DNA from: Thermofontimicrobium_A sp034505795
Lineage (GTDB): Bacteria > Zhuqueibacterota > Zhuqueibacteria > Thermofontimicrobiales > Thermofontimicrobiaceae
Reading direction: 5' to 3'
DNA: 64,000 bases
NCBI GenBank assembly: GCA_034505795.1
Contig: JAPDQM010000002.1
Location: 1 to 64,000, forward strand
A program made the translations under genes and the position numbers. A model generated the notes under the pieces. The model did not search any database. It saw nothing but the letters and a program-made list of their open reading frames with translations, and was not told where the DNA came from. This document shows, in pieces, positions 8,530 to 16,715 of this stretch (position 1 is the stretch's first letter; each line of letters begins with the position of its first letter).

Positions 8530-9165
8530 CTATCGGTGTAGTTCAGCCTGAACGATCTCATCCAGCAGTCGATAAACGACTGCCATGACCATATCTGCTT
8601 GCTGCTGCAATTGCTCCTTATTTTCGAGACTCACCTCGATTTTTTCCAATTGCATCGGCTTTCCTACTTTGACGCGGACTCGGGTCGGTCGTGGAAACCA
8701 CGCACCAGGCGGCAATACTCGCTCAGTACCATAAATTGCAACCGGCACTACAGGACATCCGGTCAATTGTGCCAGACGCACAAAGCCAGTGCGAGGTCGA
8801 TTCCGCTGACCTTCGATCTTCTTGCGCGTGCCTTCCGGTGCCATGAATAATACTTTACCCTGCCGCAACAGTTCCAGGCCGTAATTGAACGCCCGTTCAT
8901 CGGAAGCATCGCGCACCACTGGAAACATGCCGACGGCTTTGAGCCACCATTTGAGCACAGGGACCCGAAAGAGTGAATCTTTGGCCATGGTGTGGACCCG
9001 TTGCTTCACTACCAGCGACATTGCAACGACATCCATATTGCTATTATGATTAACCACTCCGATATATGGCCCTTTATCGGGCAGATTTTCACGACCGAAT
9101 ACTTTCCCCCGGAGATAGATTTTAGTGAACAGTCTGAGAATATATGCAGACAGCCAATAAATCAT
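8530..9165 (-). CDS. plsC: 1-acyl-sn-glycerol-3-phosphate acyltransferase (PlsC-type)
   Basis: About 211 residues from the ATG at 9165 (SD GAGG five bases before; the frame runs back to TTG 9198). Acyltransferase motif I is NHNSNMD (HX4D, about residue 41) and motif III is PEGTRKK (about 110). Further motifs are the FVRLAQLTGCPVVPVAIYG block and an N-terminal hydrophobic anchor. It adds the second acyl chain to lysophosphatidate at the inner membrane in phospholipid synthesis. A related role, such as lyso-lipid recycling, cannot be excluded because several PlsC paralogues often coexist. Confidence 0.9.
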   Translation of the reverse strand: MIYWLSAYILRLFTKIYLRGKVFGRENLPDKGPYIGVVNHNSNMDVVAMSLVVKQRVHTMAKDSLFRVPVLKWWLKAVGMFPVVRDASDERAFNYGLELLRQGKVLFMAPEGTRKKIEGQRNRPRTGFVRLAQLTGCPVVPVAIYGTERVLPPGAWFPRPTRVRVKVGKPMQLEKIEVSLENKEQLQQQADMVMAVVYRLLDEIVQAELHR

Positions 9166-9285
9166 ACTGCCCTCAGTCATTAGTAAACCCGGATACAATA
9201 GAGTTGTCGAAAATTACAATTTTATGATGATAAAATCAAGATTATTTTTTAAACTCGATGAAAATCTGTCCATTTCTGGTCGGCC

Positions 9286-9885
9286 TTATTGATAGAGCTG
9301 CTGCTGGTAGATATACTCCTCGACAGCCGGCGGTACGAAGTGTGATATCGGCTCGCGATTCTTTATTCGCTGTCGAATTTCAGTCGCAGAAATATCAATC
9401 AAAGGAGCGGCCAGAAGGATTACCTGCCGCTGGATGGCTGCGGGCAATGCAGTTAGTGGAACATGAGGACGTGGCAGGGCTACCACCTGACACAGGCGCA
9501 GAATGCGATCTGGATCTTTCCAGGTAGAAAATTCGGATAAATTGTCCGCGCCGATTATCAAATACAATTCTTTTTTGGTCAGTCGATATTTTTTTCGCAA
9601 ATACACCACCGTGTCGATGGTATAAGAGATGCCCTGGCGTTCGATCTCGATGGCAGAGACTTCGAATTGAGGTAAGTTTTGAATGGCCAGTTCTACCATG
9701 TGTAGGCGGTGTTCAGCACTCGTTATGGCATGATGGAGCTTATGGGGCGGCGTCGCAGCGGGCACAAATATGATGCGATCCAACGAGAGGGCTTTTTGAG
9801 TCCAGATCGCCAAGGTCAGATGGCCATTATGAATCGGATCAAACGAACCCCCGAAAAGACCAACTTTGATTTGCGCGTTTTTCAT
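9286..9885 (-). CDS. nadD: Nicotinate-nucleotide adenylyltransferase NadD
   Basis: 199 residues, normal size. The nucleotidyltransferase signature GGSFDPIHNGHL sits at about residue 13, followed by FVPAATPPHK and later GADNLSEFSTWKDP. The C-terminal block DISATEIRQRIKNREPISHFVPPAVEEYI contains the ISxTxIR motif. It converts nicotinate mononucleotide and ATP to deamido-NAD. nadA is at 52377 and nadK at 29532 in the same window, so NAD biosynthesis genes are dispersed rather than clustered. Confidence 0.97.
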   Translation of the reverse strand: MKNAQIKVGLFGGSFDPIHNGHLTLAIWTQKALSLDRIIFVPAATPPHKLHHAITSAEHRLHMVELAIQNLPQFEVSAIEIERQGISYTIDTVVYLRKKYRLTKKELYLIIGADNLSEFSTWKDPDRILRLCQVVALPRPHVPLTALPAAIQRQVILLAAPLIDISATEIRQRIKNREPISHFVPPAVEEYIYQQQLYQ

Positions 9886-9933
9886 GGGTGGTGTCGGATG
9901 CTTCCCCGGATAATCGAACGCTGCACTGGAACC

Positions 9934-10704
9934 TTAATACTTGTTTTCGCCGATGGTGTCGCCTGGCAGTTGACTTTTTATTCTGTCGGCCCTCGAACTT
10001 TTGGGATACTTTTCTAAATACAAGCGATAGAATTTATCTGCCTGGGCTTTGTCGCCTGCCGCTCGATAACAACCGGCCTTTTCCCAGAGAGCTTTTTCCG
10101 CAAATGAGGTATCGTAATAGTTGTCCAGCACATAGTCATAATAGATTATGGCTGAACCAAAGAGCGCTCGCTTGCGATAGGATTCGCCGATTTTAAAGTT
10201 CTTTTCAGCCAATCGTTCCCGGCATTTCAACATCGCCCTGGTCGCTTCGGGAACCAGCGGACTGGTAGGATAATCCTCTAAAAAGCGTTGAAATTCTTCC
10301 AGCGCTTTTTCAGTATATGTTTGATCCAACGATGATTTTGGGGACAGCTTAAAGCTGCTTAGCGCCACTTTATACTGGGCATCGTCAACATATTCGCTAT
10401 TCGGATAGGCACGGATGAGCTTTTTATATTCCTCGATGGCCAGTATGTATTCTTTGAGCATGAAATGACACTCAGCATAGAAAAACTGTGCGCGATCACT
10501 CAGGTTGCTGGCGGGAAAATTGAGCAAGATGATTTTGAACTCTGTTTTTGCATCCAAATAGTCACCATCACCAAACATTTTCTCAGCTTTTTGCATCCGT
10601 TCTTCGGCTGAGAGATTTGGCTTGATTTTGTGGCGATTACAAGCTAACAGCGTCAAAGCAATCAATATAATGAGACCGCTAAGTCGCGCGACATGTCTAT
10701 TCAT
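9934..10704 (-). CDS. bamD: Outer membrane assembly lipoprotein BamD
   Basis: 256 residues. The N-terminal signal ends in a lipobox (LTLLAC, Cys about 22), followed by repeated TPR helices (about 35-235) of the YfiO/BamD type. Typical repeat cores are SNLSDRAQFFYAECHFMLKEY and AYPNSEYVDDAQYKVA. BamD is the TPR partner of BamA in barrel protein insertion. The start has AAGGA six bases upstream. It follows an unknown membrane protein and a PorV-like barrel gene, so an envelope operon is likely. General TPR lipoproteins can look alike, but length and order of repeats favour BamD. Confidence 0.88.
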   Translation of the reverse strand: MNRHVARLSGLIILIALTLLACNRHKIKPNLSAEERMQKAEKMFGDGDYLDAKTEFKIILLNFPASNLSDRAQFFYAECHFMLKEYILAIEEYKKLIRAYPNSEYVDDAQYKVALSSFKLSPKSSLDQTYTEKALEEFQRFLEDYPTSPLVPEATRAMLKCRERLAEKNFKIGESYRKRALFGSAIIYYDYVLDNYYDTSFAEKALWEKAGCYRAAGDKAQADKFYRLYLEKYPKSSRADRIKSQLPGDTIGENKY

Positions 10705-10714
10705 AATTAATCCT

Positions 10715-11389
10715 TTACCTGCTCCGCAAATAATAAAATAACACCACCACCGTACCGGTCGTCGCCATTACGATGAGCGGCTCGACATATTGTTTGAACT
10801 TACTCCTCTGGATCGGTGGTTCAGCCATAGTAAAAGACAGCTTTTTATTTTCAAGCTCATCGAGCCAGCGAATCGCGACCGTATCAGCATATTGCTGGTT
10901 AAAGCTCTGCTGGAGGCTCAAAACATTCGACGGGGATGTTAGCACACGTATCGCTACGCTGATTGACGCCTGCCGTTGAACCGAATCTTTGCTGGCGATG
11001 GGCAGATATTTTACACCCAAAGATAGCAATTGATATTCAATCAATAGCCCGCTGAAGGTATTTGCTTGAGGATCAACTTTGATTTCGCTAACTCCACGAT
11101 CGTTCAGCGCCTGAATTAAGCGTTCTTCAAACCACCAGTTGCAACTATCTCGGGCACTGGCCGAACGAATCACCGCTGCGCCTTTTGGAGCCACTTCTAT
11201 CTCGCTCAGCATTGATGTCACCACTGCTGACGCCAGTTGATTCAATACAGTTAGATTATCAACTGGCGCTTGCTCCAGCGAGAACCATAGCAATGGACTT
11301 AATAGAAAGAATTTCTCAAATCGTCTGGCCATGGATAGCAATCGCTTTTTTATCGAATAATCAACTTCTTGAAACTCGATTGCACTCAT
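10715..11389 (-). CDS. Unknown envelope-associated protein with C-terminal membrane anchor
   Basis: 224 residues, not recognised. A hydrophobic stretch near residues 27-38 could be a signal segment if translation begins at the internal ATG 11332. The C-terminus ends in a clear membrane helix (about 202-221: VEPLIVMATTGTVVVLFYYL) followed by RSR. The middle is a mixed alpha/beta domain (about 50-185) whose alternating pattern (ALNDRGVSEIKVDPQANTFSGLLIEYQ) loosely recalls lipoprotein-assembly or CsgG/FlgO-type folds, but there is no motif to name it. It ends 10 bases before bamD and starts 26 bases after the PorV-like gene, implying shared transcription and a cell-envelope role. Confidence 0.75.
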   Translation of the reverse strand: MSAIEFQEVDYSIKKRLLSMARRFEKFFLLSPLLWFSLEQAPVDNLTVLNQLASAVVTSMLSEIEVAPKGAAVIRSASARDSCNWWFEERLIQALNDRGVSEIKVDPQANTFSGLLIEYQLLSLGVKYLPIASKDSVQRQASISVAIRVLTSPSNVLSLQQSFNQQYADTVAIRWLDELENKKLSFTMAEPPIQRSKFKQYVEPLIVMATTGTVVVLFYYLRSR

Positions 11390-11415
11390 AAAGTTCCGTC
11401 ATGCTGGGGCACGGT

Positions 11416-12450
11416 TCAAAGCCGAATGAGCAGGGATAACGAATGCCAGTATAACCGCGATGATGCATTTTTTTGATAAATTAGGGCATAATTCAAGAGC
11501 CACTGCGGATGATCCAGTTTATTCTCGCTGGAGAAAAATAAATTGCTATCCACGAGCCCAATCCCTACCGAATACGTTTGTAGCGCCGTAAATCGTTCCT
11601 GAGAAAAGCCTGCCCGTAACGCCAGAATCGACAACAGATTCTGCTCCACGCCGAAATGCGCTTCGCGAACAGCCTTGCGCTCATCTTCGGTTAAATTGCG
11701 GAGATCGAAAGCAATCGTCGTTTGGGGCGTTGGTCGAAAGGCAATCCCAATATTCATGGTCTGATCCACCAATCGCTCCAGGGGCAATCGTGCATCTGTT
11801 AGTCCGTCAGGAAAATCCACAAATGAGAGGCCGACATTCAAACTGGGCGCGGGTTTAATCAATACCCCATAACTGAATCCCAGCCCATGGCGCAACCGTT
11901 CATCTCCTTGTTGGCGATAGTAGCTTCCCGATGCACCAATTGCCACCCGTTCAGCCAGTTGCATTCGCACCGCCAGGGTATGATAGCTATTGTCCCAGAG
12001 GTGGTCATCGTCCAAAAATTGCTGCTGCCGACGAAGCTGCGGTTCATTGATAATCTGTTCATTGAAAAGAAGGGCAACGTCAATGAATTTGATCGTCATC
12101 GCTAATCCCTTCACCAGCAATAATGCCGTTGCCAGCGATTCTCTGATGCCAAAAGGTTGAGCATCGGCCTGTGAACGCGATCGCAGTCGTTCATAGAAAA
12201 TGGTTCCAGCGGCAATCGGATTGAAGAAAGCCGTGAAATGATAATCCTTTTTAGAGGAAAACAGGCTTAGGCTGGCCGGATTAAAAGTCATCGAAATAAT
12301 ATCATTTTCAACCGCAGTAAACGCATTCCCCATGGCCAAAGGTCGCGCTTTGGTCGTACTTAGGGTAAAAAAATAGTTATCCTGTGCCAGGACCGCTGTG
12401 GTCAGTAATAACAGCAGGCCATATATGATTATCTGCAAGAAGCGTAACAA
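11416..12450 (-). CDS. PorV/PorQ-type outer membrane beta-barrel protein (copy 1)
   Basis: 344 residues with a signal peptide (cleavage near residue 22, after VLAQ). Right after it comes the family motif ARPLAMGNAFTAVENDI...FNPASL. The rest alternates hydrophobic and polar residues as in an outer membrane barrel of about 14 strands. It starts at TTG 12450, supported by GGAG eight bases upstream. PorV/PorQ proteins serve as outer membrane anchors or shuttles in type IX secretion, but the family is also widespread without that system. Two more members lie at 25520 and 39519. It is cotranscribed with an unknown membrane protein and bamD. Confidence 0.8.
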   Translation of the reverse strand: MLRFLQIIIYGLLLLLTTAVLAQDNYFFTLSTTKARPLAMGNAFTAVENDIISMTFNPASLSLFSSKKDYHFTAFFNPIAAGTIFYERLRSRSQADAQPFGIRESLATALLLVKGLAMTIKFIDVALLFNEQIINEPQLRRQQQFLDDDHLWDNSYHTLAVRMQLAERVAIGASGSYYRQQGDERLRHGLGFSYGVLIKPAPSLNVGLSFVDFPDGLTDARLPLERLVDQTMNIGIAFRPTPQTTIAFDLRNLTEDERKAVREAHFGVEQNLLSILALRAGFSQERFTALQTYSVGIGLVDSNLFFSSENKLDHPQWLLNYALIYQKNASSRLYWHSLSLLIRL

Positions 12451-12752
12451 TTAATGCTCTCCTTTGATAACTTTATTTAGCATCGCCACCGTCATGTCGT
12501 GTTGTTCGAGTACAATTGGCTGGCCACGACACAGCGTTTAATTCCAACGAAGCTTTCAGGTTCCCCAGAATTTATCCGGGCCAATAAAAAAAATCGAACC
12601 GGGAAATGCAAAACTGCAATTGGCATTCTCCCAACGCCTGCCTGCGACATTTCTGGGAATTTCGCCGCACGCGGCTAAAATACGGTTGTACCACGTTGCC
12701 GGTTGGTGGGATCGGCCAGTGTTCTCCCACTTGATAATGGCAAATCTGTATA
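12451..12752. other. 302-base gap between lnt and the PorV-like gene
   Basis: It holds the SD of the downstream barrel gene (near 12460) and a minus-strand T8 run around 12580. No convincing stem precedes the run, so a terminator for lnt is not established. No gene or clear promoter was seen. Confidence 0.4.
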
Positions 12753-14342
12753 TTAAGCGAGCTTATTTTCGGAGGTTGTGCTGGCAGCAACTTTTTGTGA
12801 TCGTCTTGGCATCCAGATGGCTGCCAATATCGGCCCGACATTAAATAGCGAAATAGTAATGGAAAAAATATTCCCATGCTCCGAAAAAAAAGTGGTTTTT
12901 CGCCGCAGAGGAAGGTCATTCACCGCCACTGCAGTTTCGAAAATGGAGGTGGCTTGAATGGTACGCCCATAGGGATCAATAAACATGGACACGCCGGTAT
13001 TGGCACAGCGAGCGATGCTGATTCGATTTTCGATGGCTCGAAAGATGGCTACCTGCGCATGGTGGAACGGCGCGGCACTGCGTTTGAACCAAGCATCATT
13101 GGTAACGATAATCAGGATATCTGCCCCATTTTGAATGAACTGTCGGACAATTTCCGGGAACAGCGATTCAAAGCAAATGACTACTGGTGCCAGAATGTGG
13201 TGCCGCAGCGACATCTGAGTAGCGCCCGAATGTTCGTTGTCGAGGATTGGCACTGTAAAGGAGACCACCTTATTGCCCGGTGAAAAATTGCCTTCTCCCA
13301 TCTCCAATCGCTCCAGAAAATCTTTAAGAAATGGGAAAGACTCGGTAAAGGGAACCCGCTCGCCGAAAGGAACCAGATGCATCTTGCGATAGCAGGGCAA
13401 GGAGTCCTGAGCAGGTGTCAACAAAAAAACCGCATTATACGCTAAATAGGATTGATCGGCCTGATATTCAAAATCGGGCGCACCAGTAATGAGTGGCGTG
13501 TGGATGTCAGCCAGCAATTTTCGAATGCCATTCAAATACAACGAAGAGATACGAAGGTAATCAGGGACAGCAGTTTCCGGCCAGATCAGCAGTTGGGGCT
13601 GTTGCTGAGCAGCCTCTCGGGAAAGCCTATCATAAATCATGAGGTTTTCCTGCAGAAATGCATCGTCCCACTTGAGGAAGGGATCAATATTGCCCTGGAT
13701 CAAGCCCACTCGAATTTTTTCCTCATTCACCTTTGAGGGATCGGGGAGCACCAGTTGGCCATAAATCCAAGGGATAATAAAAATCAAAAGTAACGTAATA
13801 AAAAGCAGCAGCAACTTTTTTGAACGAGAAGTGCTTTGCCAGAGCAACCAGATCACCACATTGATGGTTGCGACCCACAAAGAAACACCATAGACGCTGG
13901 TGAAGCTGACATACTGAATTAGCGATAGATAGTAGGTCTGGGTATAAGCTAAAGAACTCCAGGGGAATCCCAGGACGCCTAACGACCGCAGATATTCAAC
14001 TCCCGTCCAAAGGAAAGGCACACACCAGTAAAAATACTTTTCTGGCAATCGTTGCCGCAGCAGGGTATGCAATAGCGCATAAATGACCGTATAGATTGGC
14101 AAATATAAAATAGCGGCGATGGCGCCAGGCACAGTAACCCAACTGATCCAATACAGCGTCCCCAGATTCATAAAAAAGCCGGTGATAAAACCCCACCGAA
14201 TCGCCTGGCGATAGTTCTTTTCAGCCAACAAAATAAATAGCGGGACCAGGGCAATATAAGCCAGGAATCCTAATCTGAGCGGAGGAAACGCCAACGAAAA
14301 TAACACACTGGTTGTTAAAGCCAGCAACAAGTCTCTTTTCAT
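12753..14342 (-). CDS. lnt: Apolipoprotein N-acyltransferase Lnt
   Basis: 529 residues. About seven N-terminal membrane helices (about 1-220) are followed by a periplasmic nitrilase-type domain. The catalytic triad is visible: Glu in IWPETAVPD (about 268), Lys in YRKMHLVPFGE (about 335) and Cys in CFESLFPE (about 405). It adds the third acyl chain to the N-terminal Cys of lipoproteins in the inner membrane, which fits the many lipoproteins in the window. Its ATG overlaps the stop of the upstream oxidoreductase gene by four bases (ATGA), so the two are translationally coupled. Confidence 0.96.
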   Translation of the reverse strand: MKRDLLLALTTSVLFSLAFPPLRLGFLAYIALVPLFILLAEKNYRQAIRWGFITGFFMNLGTLYWISWVTVPGAIAAILYLPIYTVIYALLHTLLRQRLPEKYFYWCVPFLWTGVEYLRSLGVLGFPWSSLAYTQTYYLSLIQYVSFTSVYGVSLWVATINVVIWLLWQSTSRSKKLLLLFITLLLIFIIPWIYGQLVLPDPSKVNEEKIRVGLIQGNIDPFLKWDDAFLQENLMIYDRLSREAAQQQPQLLIWPETAVPDYLRISSLYLNGIRKLLADIHTPLITGAPDFEYQADQSYLAYNAVFLLTPAQDSLPCYRKMHLVPFGERVPFTESFPFLKDFLERLEMGEGNFSPGNKVVSFTVPILDNEHSGATQMSLRHHILAPVVICFESLFPEIVRQFIQNGADILIIVTNDAWFKRSAAPFHHAQVAIFRAIENRISIARCANTGVSMFIDPYGRTIQATSIFETAVAVNDLPLRRKTTFFSEHGNIFSITISLFNVGPILAAIWMPRRSQKVAASTTSENKLA

Positions 14343-15349
14343 GCCAGTTCTACCTCTCTGCCACTCTGCGCCGATAGCGAAATCGCATCGAGAATTGGCC
14401 AGCGGGTCAGAATTTCTTCAGCACTTGCTTGAATAGGTTGATTGTTTAAAATACAAAACACGAAATGAGCCAATTGACTTTCATAAGACTTGAGATAAGG
14501 TTTTCGCCTGATCATTTTCAGCGCCGGAGTCATATCAATCAATTGATCACCCTGCTTTTTTAGGATGGTTAATGGATTCAGCCGAGCCGCGCCGAGATTT
14601 CCCAGAAGATTGAGATAAATAAAATCCTTACCGGTCCGGAGGTTCCAGCCAATTTCGATAGTGAATAAACGACTATCGGCAAGGTGCATCACGATCAGAC
14701 TGGAATCAGGCAGTTCAGCACCATAAATTCGGTTGAAGTTCACCGCTTTGAGCCGATGCACTACTGGGTTTCCTAATAACCAGAGTCCCAGATCGATCAA
14801 CTGCACCCCCCAGGTGGCCAGCAGCCCACCCTCCTGCGTTGGCATTGATTCGGCTTGCAGCCATTTTTCGTTGCGGCGCAGCCAACCCGCTTTGACATAA
14901 AAAACCTCACCAAGCTGCTTGCTGTTCACAACACTCTTCAAAATAATCGCATCCGGACGGAAACGCAGGCTCATGAGCACCATGATTTTCCGCTGCTGGG
15001 CACGAGCGGTTTGAACCATTTGTTCAGCTTGAACTCGATTCGCAGCGAACGGTTTCTCGATCAACACATGGAGGCCACGTTGCAAGGCAATAATGGCTGA
15101 GTCAAATCGAGATTCCAGCGGATTGCAGATATCAACAGCGTCAAGACTCTCTTTCTGGAGCAACTCTTCCAAGCGGGGATATACCTGGGGGATATTAAAA
15201 TGTCGCGCAATCGGTTGTGCCAGCGCGAGATCTGGATCACACAACGCCACCAGTTTCACATTTTTCATTCTGGCCAGCATTGGCAAATGCACAATTTGAG
15301 CGATGCTGGTAGCTCCAACCACCGCTATTTTGAGCGTTTTATCCTCCAT
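14339..15349 (-). CDS. Gfo/Idh/MocA family oxidoreductase
   Basis: About 336 residues from ATG 15349 (a GTG at 15367 is an alternative). The N-terminal Rossmann fold begins KIAVVGATSIAQIVHLP and the dinucleotide-binding domain ends in the EKP motif (HVLIEKPFAANR, about residue 93). The C-terminal alpha/beta domain (about 120-330) is typical of NAD(P)-dependent sugar or inositol dehydrogenases. Substrate is unknown. It is coupled to lnt by a four-base overlap. No sugar operon surrounds it, so a role in glycan or nucleotide-sugar metabolism is only a guess. Confidence 0.9.
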   Translation of the reverse strand: MEDKTLKIAVVGATSIAQIVHLPMLARMKNVKLVALCDPDLALAQPIARHFNIPQVYPRLEELLQKESLDAVDICNPLESRFDSAIIALQRGLHVLIEKPFAANRVQAEQMVQTARAQQRKIMVLMSLRFRPDAIILKSVVNSKQLGEVFYVKAGWLRRNEKWLQAESMPTQEGGLLATWGVQLIDLGLWLLGNPVVHRLKAVNFNRIYGAELPDSSLIVMHLADSRLFTIEIGWNLRTGKDFIYLNLLGNLGAARLNPLTILKKQGDQLIDMTPALKMIRRKPYLKSYESQLAHFVFCILNNQPIQASAEEILTRWPILDAISLSAQSGREVELA

Positions 15350-15568
15350 CCGAGTCGTTTCAATCACACATGAGGGTTAATATCGATGGCGAAATCATCG
15401 TTGACGATAGCGCAAAGGCCCCATCTATGGATTATTGTCAGTCGCTTATGCAGTTTGTGCACCCCATGACAAATCGACTCCATTGCAGTTCGCAGATCCT
15501 GGGCTGCACCGTTTTGCTATCGATGCATGATGAATAAGCATCTGCTGCCGGGATAATGTTACCGGGAG

Positions 15569-16057
15569 TTATGCCGCCGGTGACTGGCCATCCGAGTTTG
15601 CTCGACGCCGATACTCCAGAAACGATTGCAAAATCAATTGCGCTGCGATCTGATCCACCTGATGTTTGCGGCGACTGGGTGACTGGCCGAATTGGAGCAT
15701 CGCCCGCTGCGCGGCGACAGTTGTCCAGCGCTCATCCCAGGTATGAATAGGCCCGGGGAATTTGGTCTGCAATCGCTGTACAAATTGCAATACAGCCTCA
15801 GCCGCCACGCCTTTTTCGCCCTTCATATTCAATGGCAGCCCGACCACAATTTCAACCACCTGCTTGTCCTGGATAATCTGTTCCAATGCAACCAATGTCT
15901 GCTGAAGCGATACGACCTGAATCGTCGGCAGCGGTTGAGCAGTGTAGCCAAGCAGATCGCTGATGGCCAACCCGATCCGGCGCTGACCATAGTCGATAGC
16001 CAATATTCGCCCGCGGCGAGATTGAGGGGTCATGGTTTCATCAGTGTTGATTTGCAT
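15569..16057 (-). CDS. ruvX: Putative pre-16S rRNA nuclease / Holliday junction resolvase RuvX (YqgF)
   Basis: 162 residues. The RNase H-like core has the catalytic Asp in LAIDYGQRRIGLA (about residue 21), VVGLPLNMKGEKG (about 78) and TWDERWTT (about 108) with the third acidic group. YqgF matures the 5' end of 16S rRNA in E. coli and was earlier named RuvX. The C-terminus ends with a short basic tail. The gap upstream holds the terminator of the HU gene, so ruvX is either read through or has its own promoter. Confidence 0.93.
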   Translation of the reverse strand: MQINTDETMTPQSRRGRILAIDYGQRRIGLAISDLLGYTAQPLPTIQVVSLQQTLVALEQIIQDKQVVEIVVGLPLNMKGEKGVAAEAVLQFVQRLQTKFPGPIHTWDERWTTVAAQRAMLQFGQSPSRRKHQVDQIAAQLILQSFLEYRRRANSDGQSPAA

Positions 16058-16109
16058 TGTTCTCTCTGTATTGGCGCCATATTGATGCTATGGCTCTTTG
16101 GCTAATCCT

Positions 16110-16146
16110 CAAGCAAAAGCCGTCAGCAACTTATTGCTGACGGCTT
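16110..16146 (-). terminator. Rho-independent terminator of the HU gene
   Basis: A perfect 13-bp stem (16117-16129 with 16134-16146) and a 4-base loop lie 17 bases after the HU stop. On the minus strand the stem is followed by a T-rich run (CTTTTGCTT). It should end the HU transcript before ruvX. Confidence 0.85.
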
Positions 16147-16162
16147 CTCAAGCGGGTGCCGA

Positions 16163-16471
16163 TTATTTCAAAGGTTGTTTCAACACTTCTTTCAATAGCT
16201 TGCCGGCTTTAAAATGGGTCTTGCGTCGCGCTGGGACGTAGATAATTTCGCCGGTTTTTGGGTTGCGTGCTTTTGGTTTCGGTTTCGTGGTCTTTACTTC
16301 AAAAACACCAAAATCACGAATTTCGATTCGCACCTCAGGATCTGCCTCAGCCATGAACTCGCGCAGCGTCGTAAAAACGCCATCAACGACTTTTTCGGTC
16401 AAATAGATTTTTTCCCCCACCAATTTCGCAGTTCGTTTGGCGACATCCTTCTTGGTTATCGTCTCTTTCAT
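16163..16471 (-). CDS. HU/IHF family DNA-binding protein (copy 1)
   Basis: 102 residues. The family signature covers RIEIRDFGVFEVK (about 50-62) and ARNPKTGEIIYVPARRKTHFKAG (about 68-90), which includes the beta-arm with its proline. The dimer bends DNA and compacts the nucleoid. SD AAGGAG lies upstream at a spacing of about eight. It is followed by a strong terminator, so it forms a single-gene unit, with a probable but unclear promoter in the AT-rich stretch 16500-16560. A second HU-type gene is at 35760. Confidence 0.95.
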   Translation of the reverse strand: MKETITKKDVAKRTAKLVGEKIYLTEKVVDGVFTTLREFMAEADPEVRIEIRDFGVFEVKTTKPKPKARNPKTGEIIYVPARRKTHFKAGKLLKEVLKQPLK

Positions 16472-16715
16472 CGATTTTGCTCCTTATACTTTTTCTCGAT
16501 TAATTGGTTTGATCTCTCATTATTTATTTTTTTATCAGACGCTAATTTTGGTTTACACTCAAGCTTTGGATCGATCGAAAAACGTCCTACCGACCCGACG
16601 TTCAACAAGTTAGTTACTTTCACCGTTGGCATTCCAGCAAACATTGTTAGCTCAATCAAAGGCGTACAAATTCGCCGCGTCTGCATGGCCAAGGCCAATT
16701 TACATGCAGCCCGAT

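Noticed and set aside
12572..12919. 115-residue frame overlapping the end of lnt
   Set aside because: It overlaps the well-conserved lnt C-terminus in another frame and encodes a sequence without family features.
16468..16698. 76-residue frame overlapping the HU start by ATGA
   Set aside because: It lies in the AT-rich promoter region of HU, has no SD (starts at TTG) and no recognisable family; the HU gene has its own SD. The overlap looks accidental.
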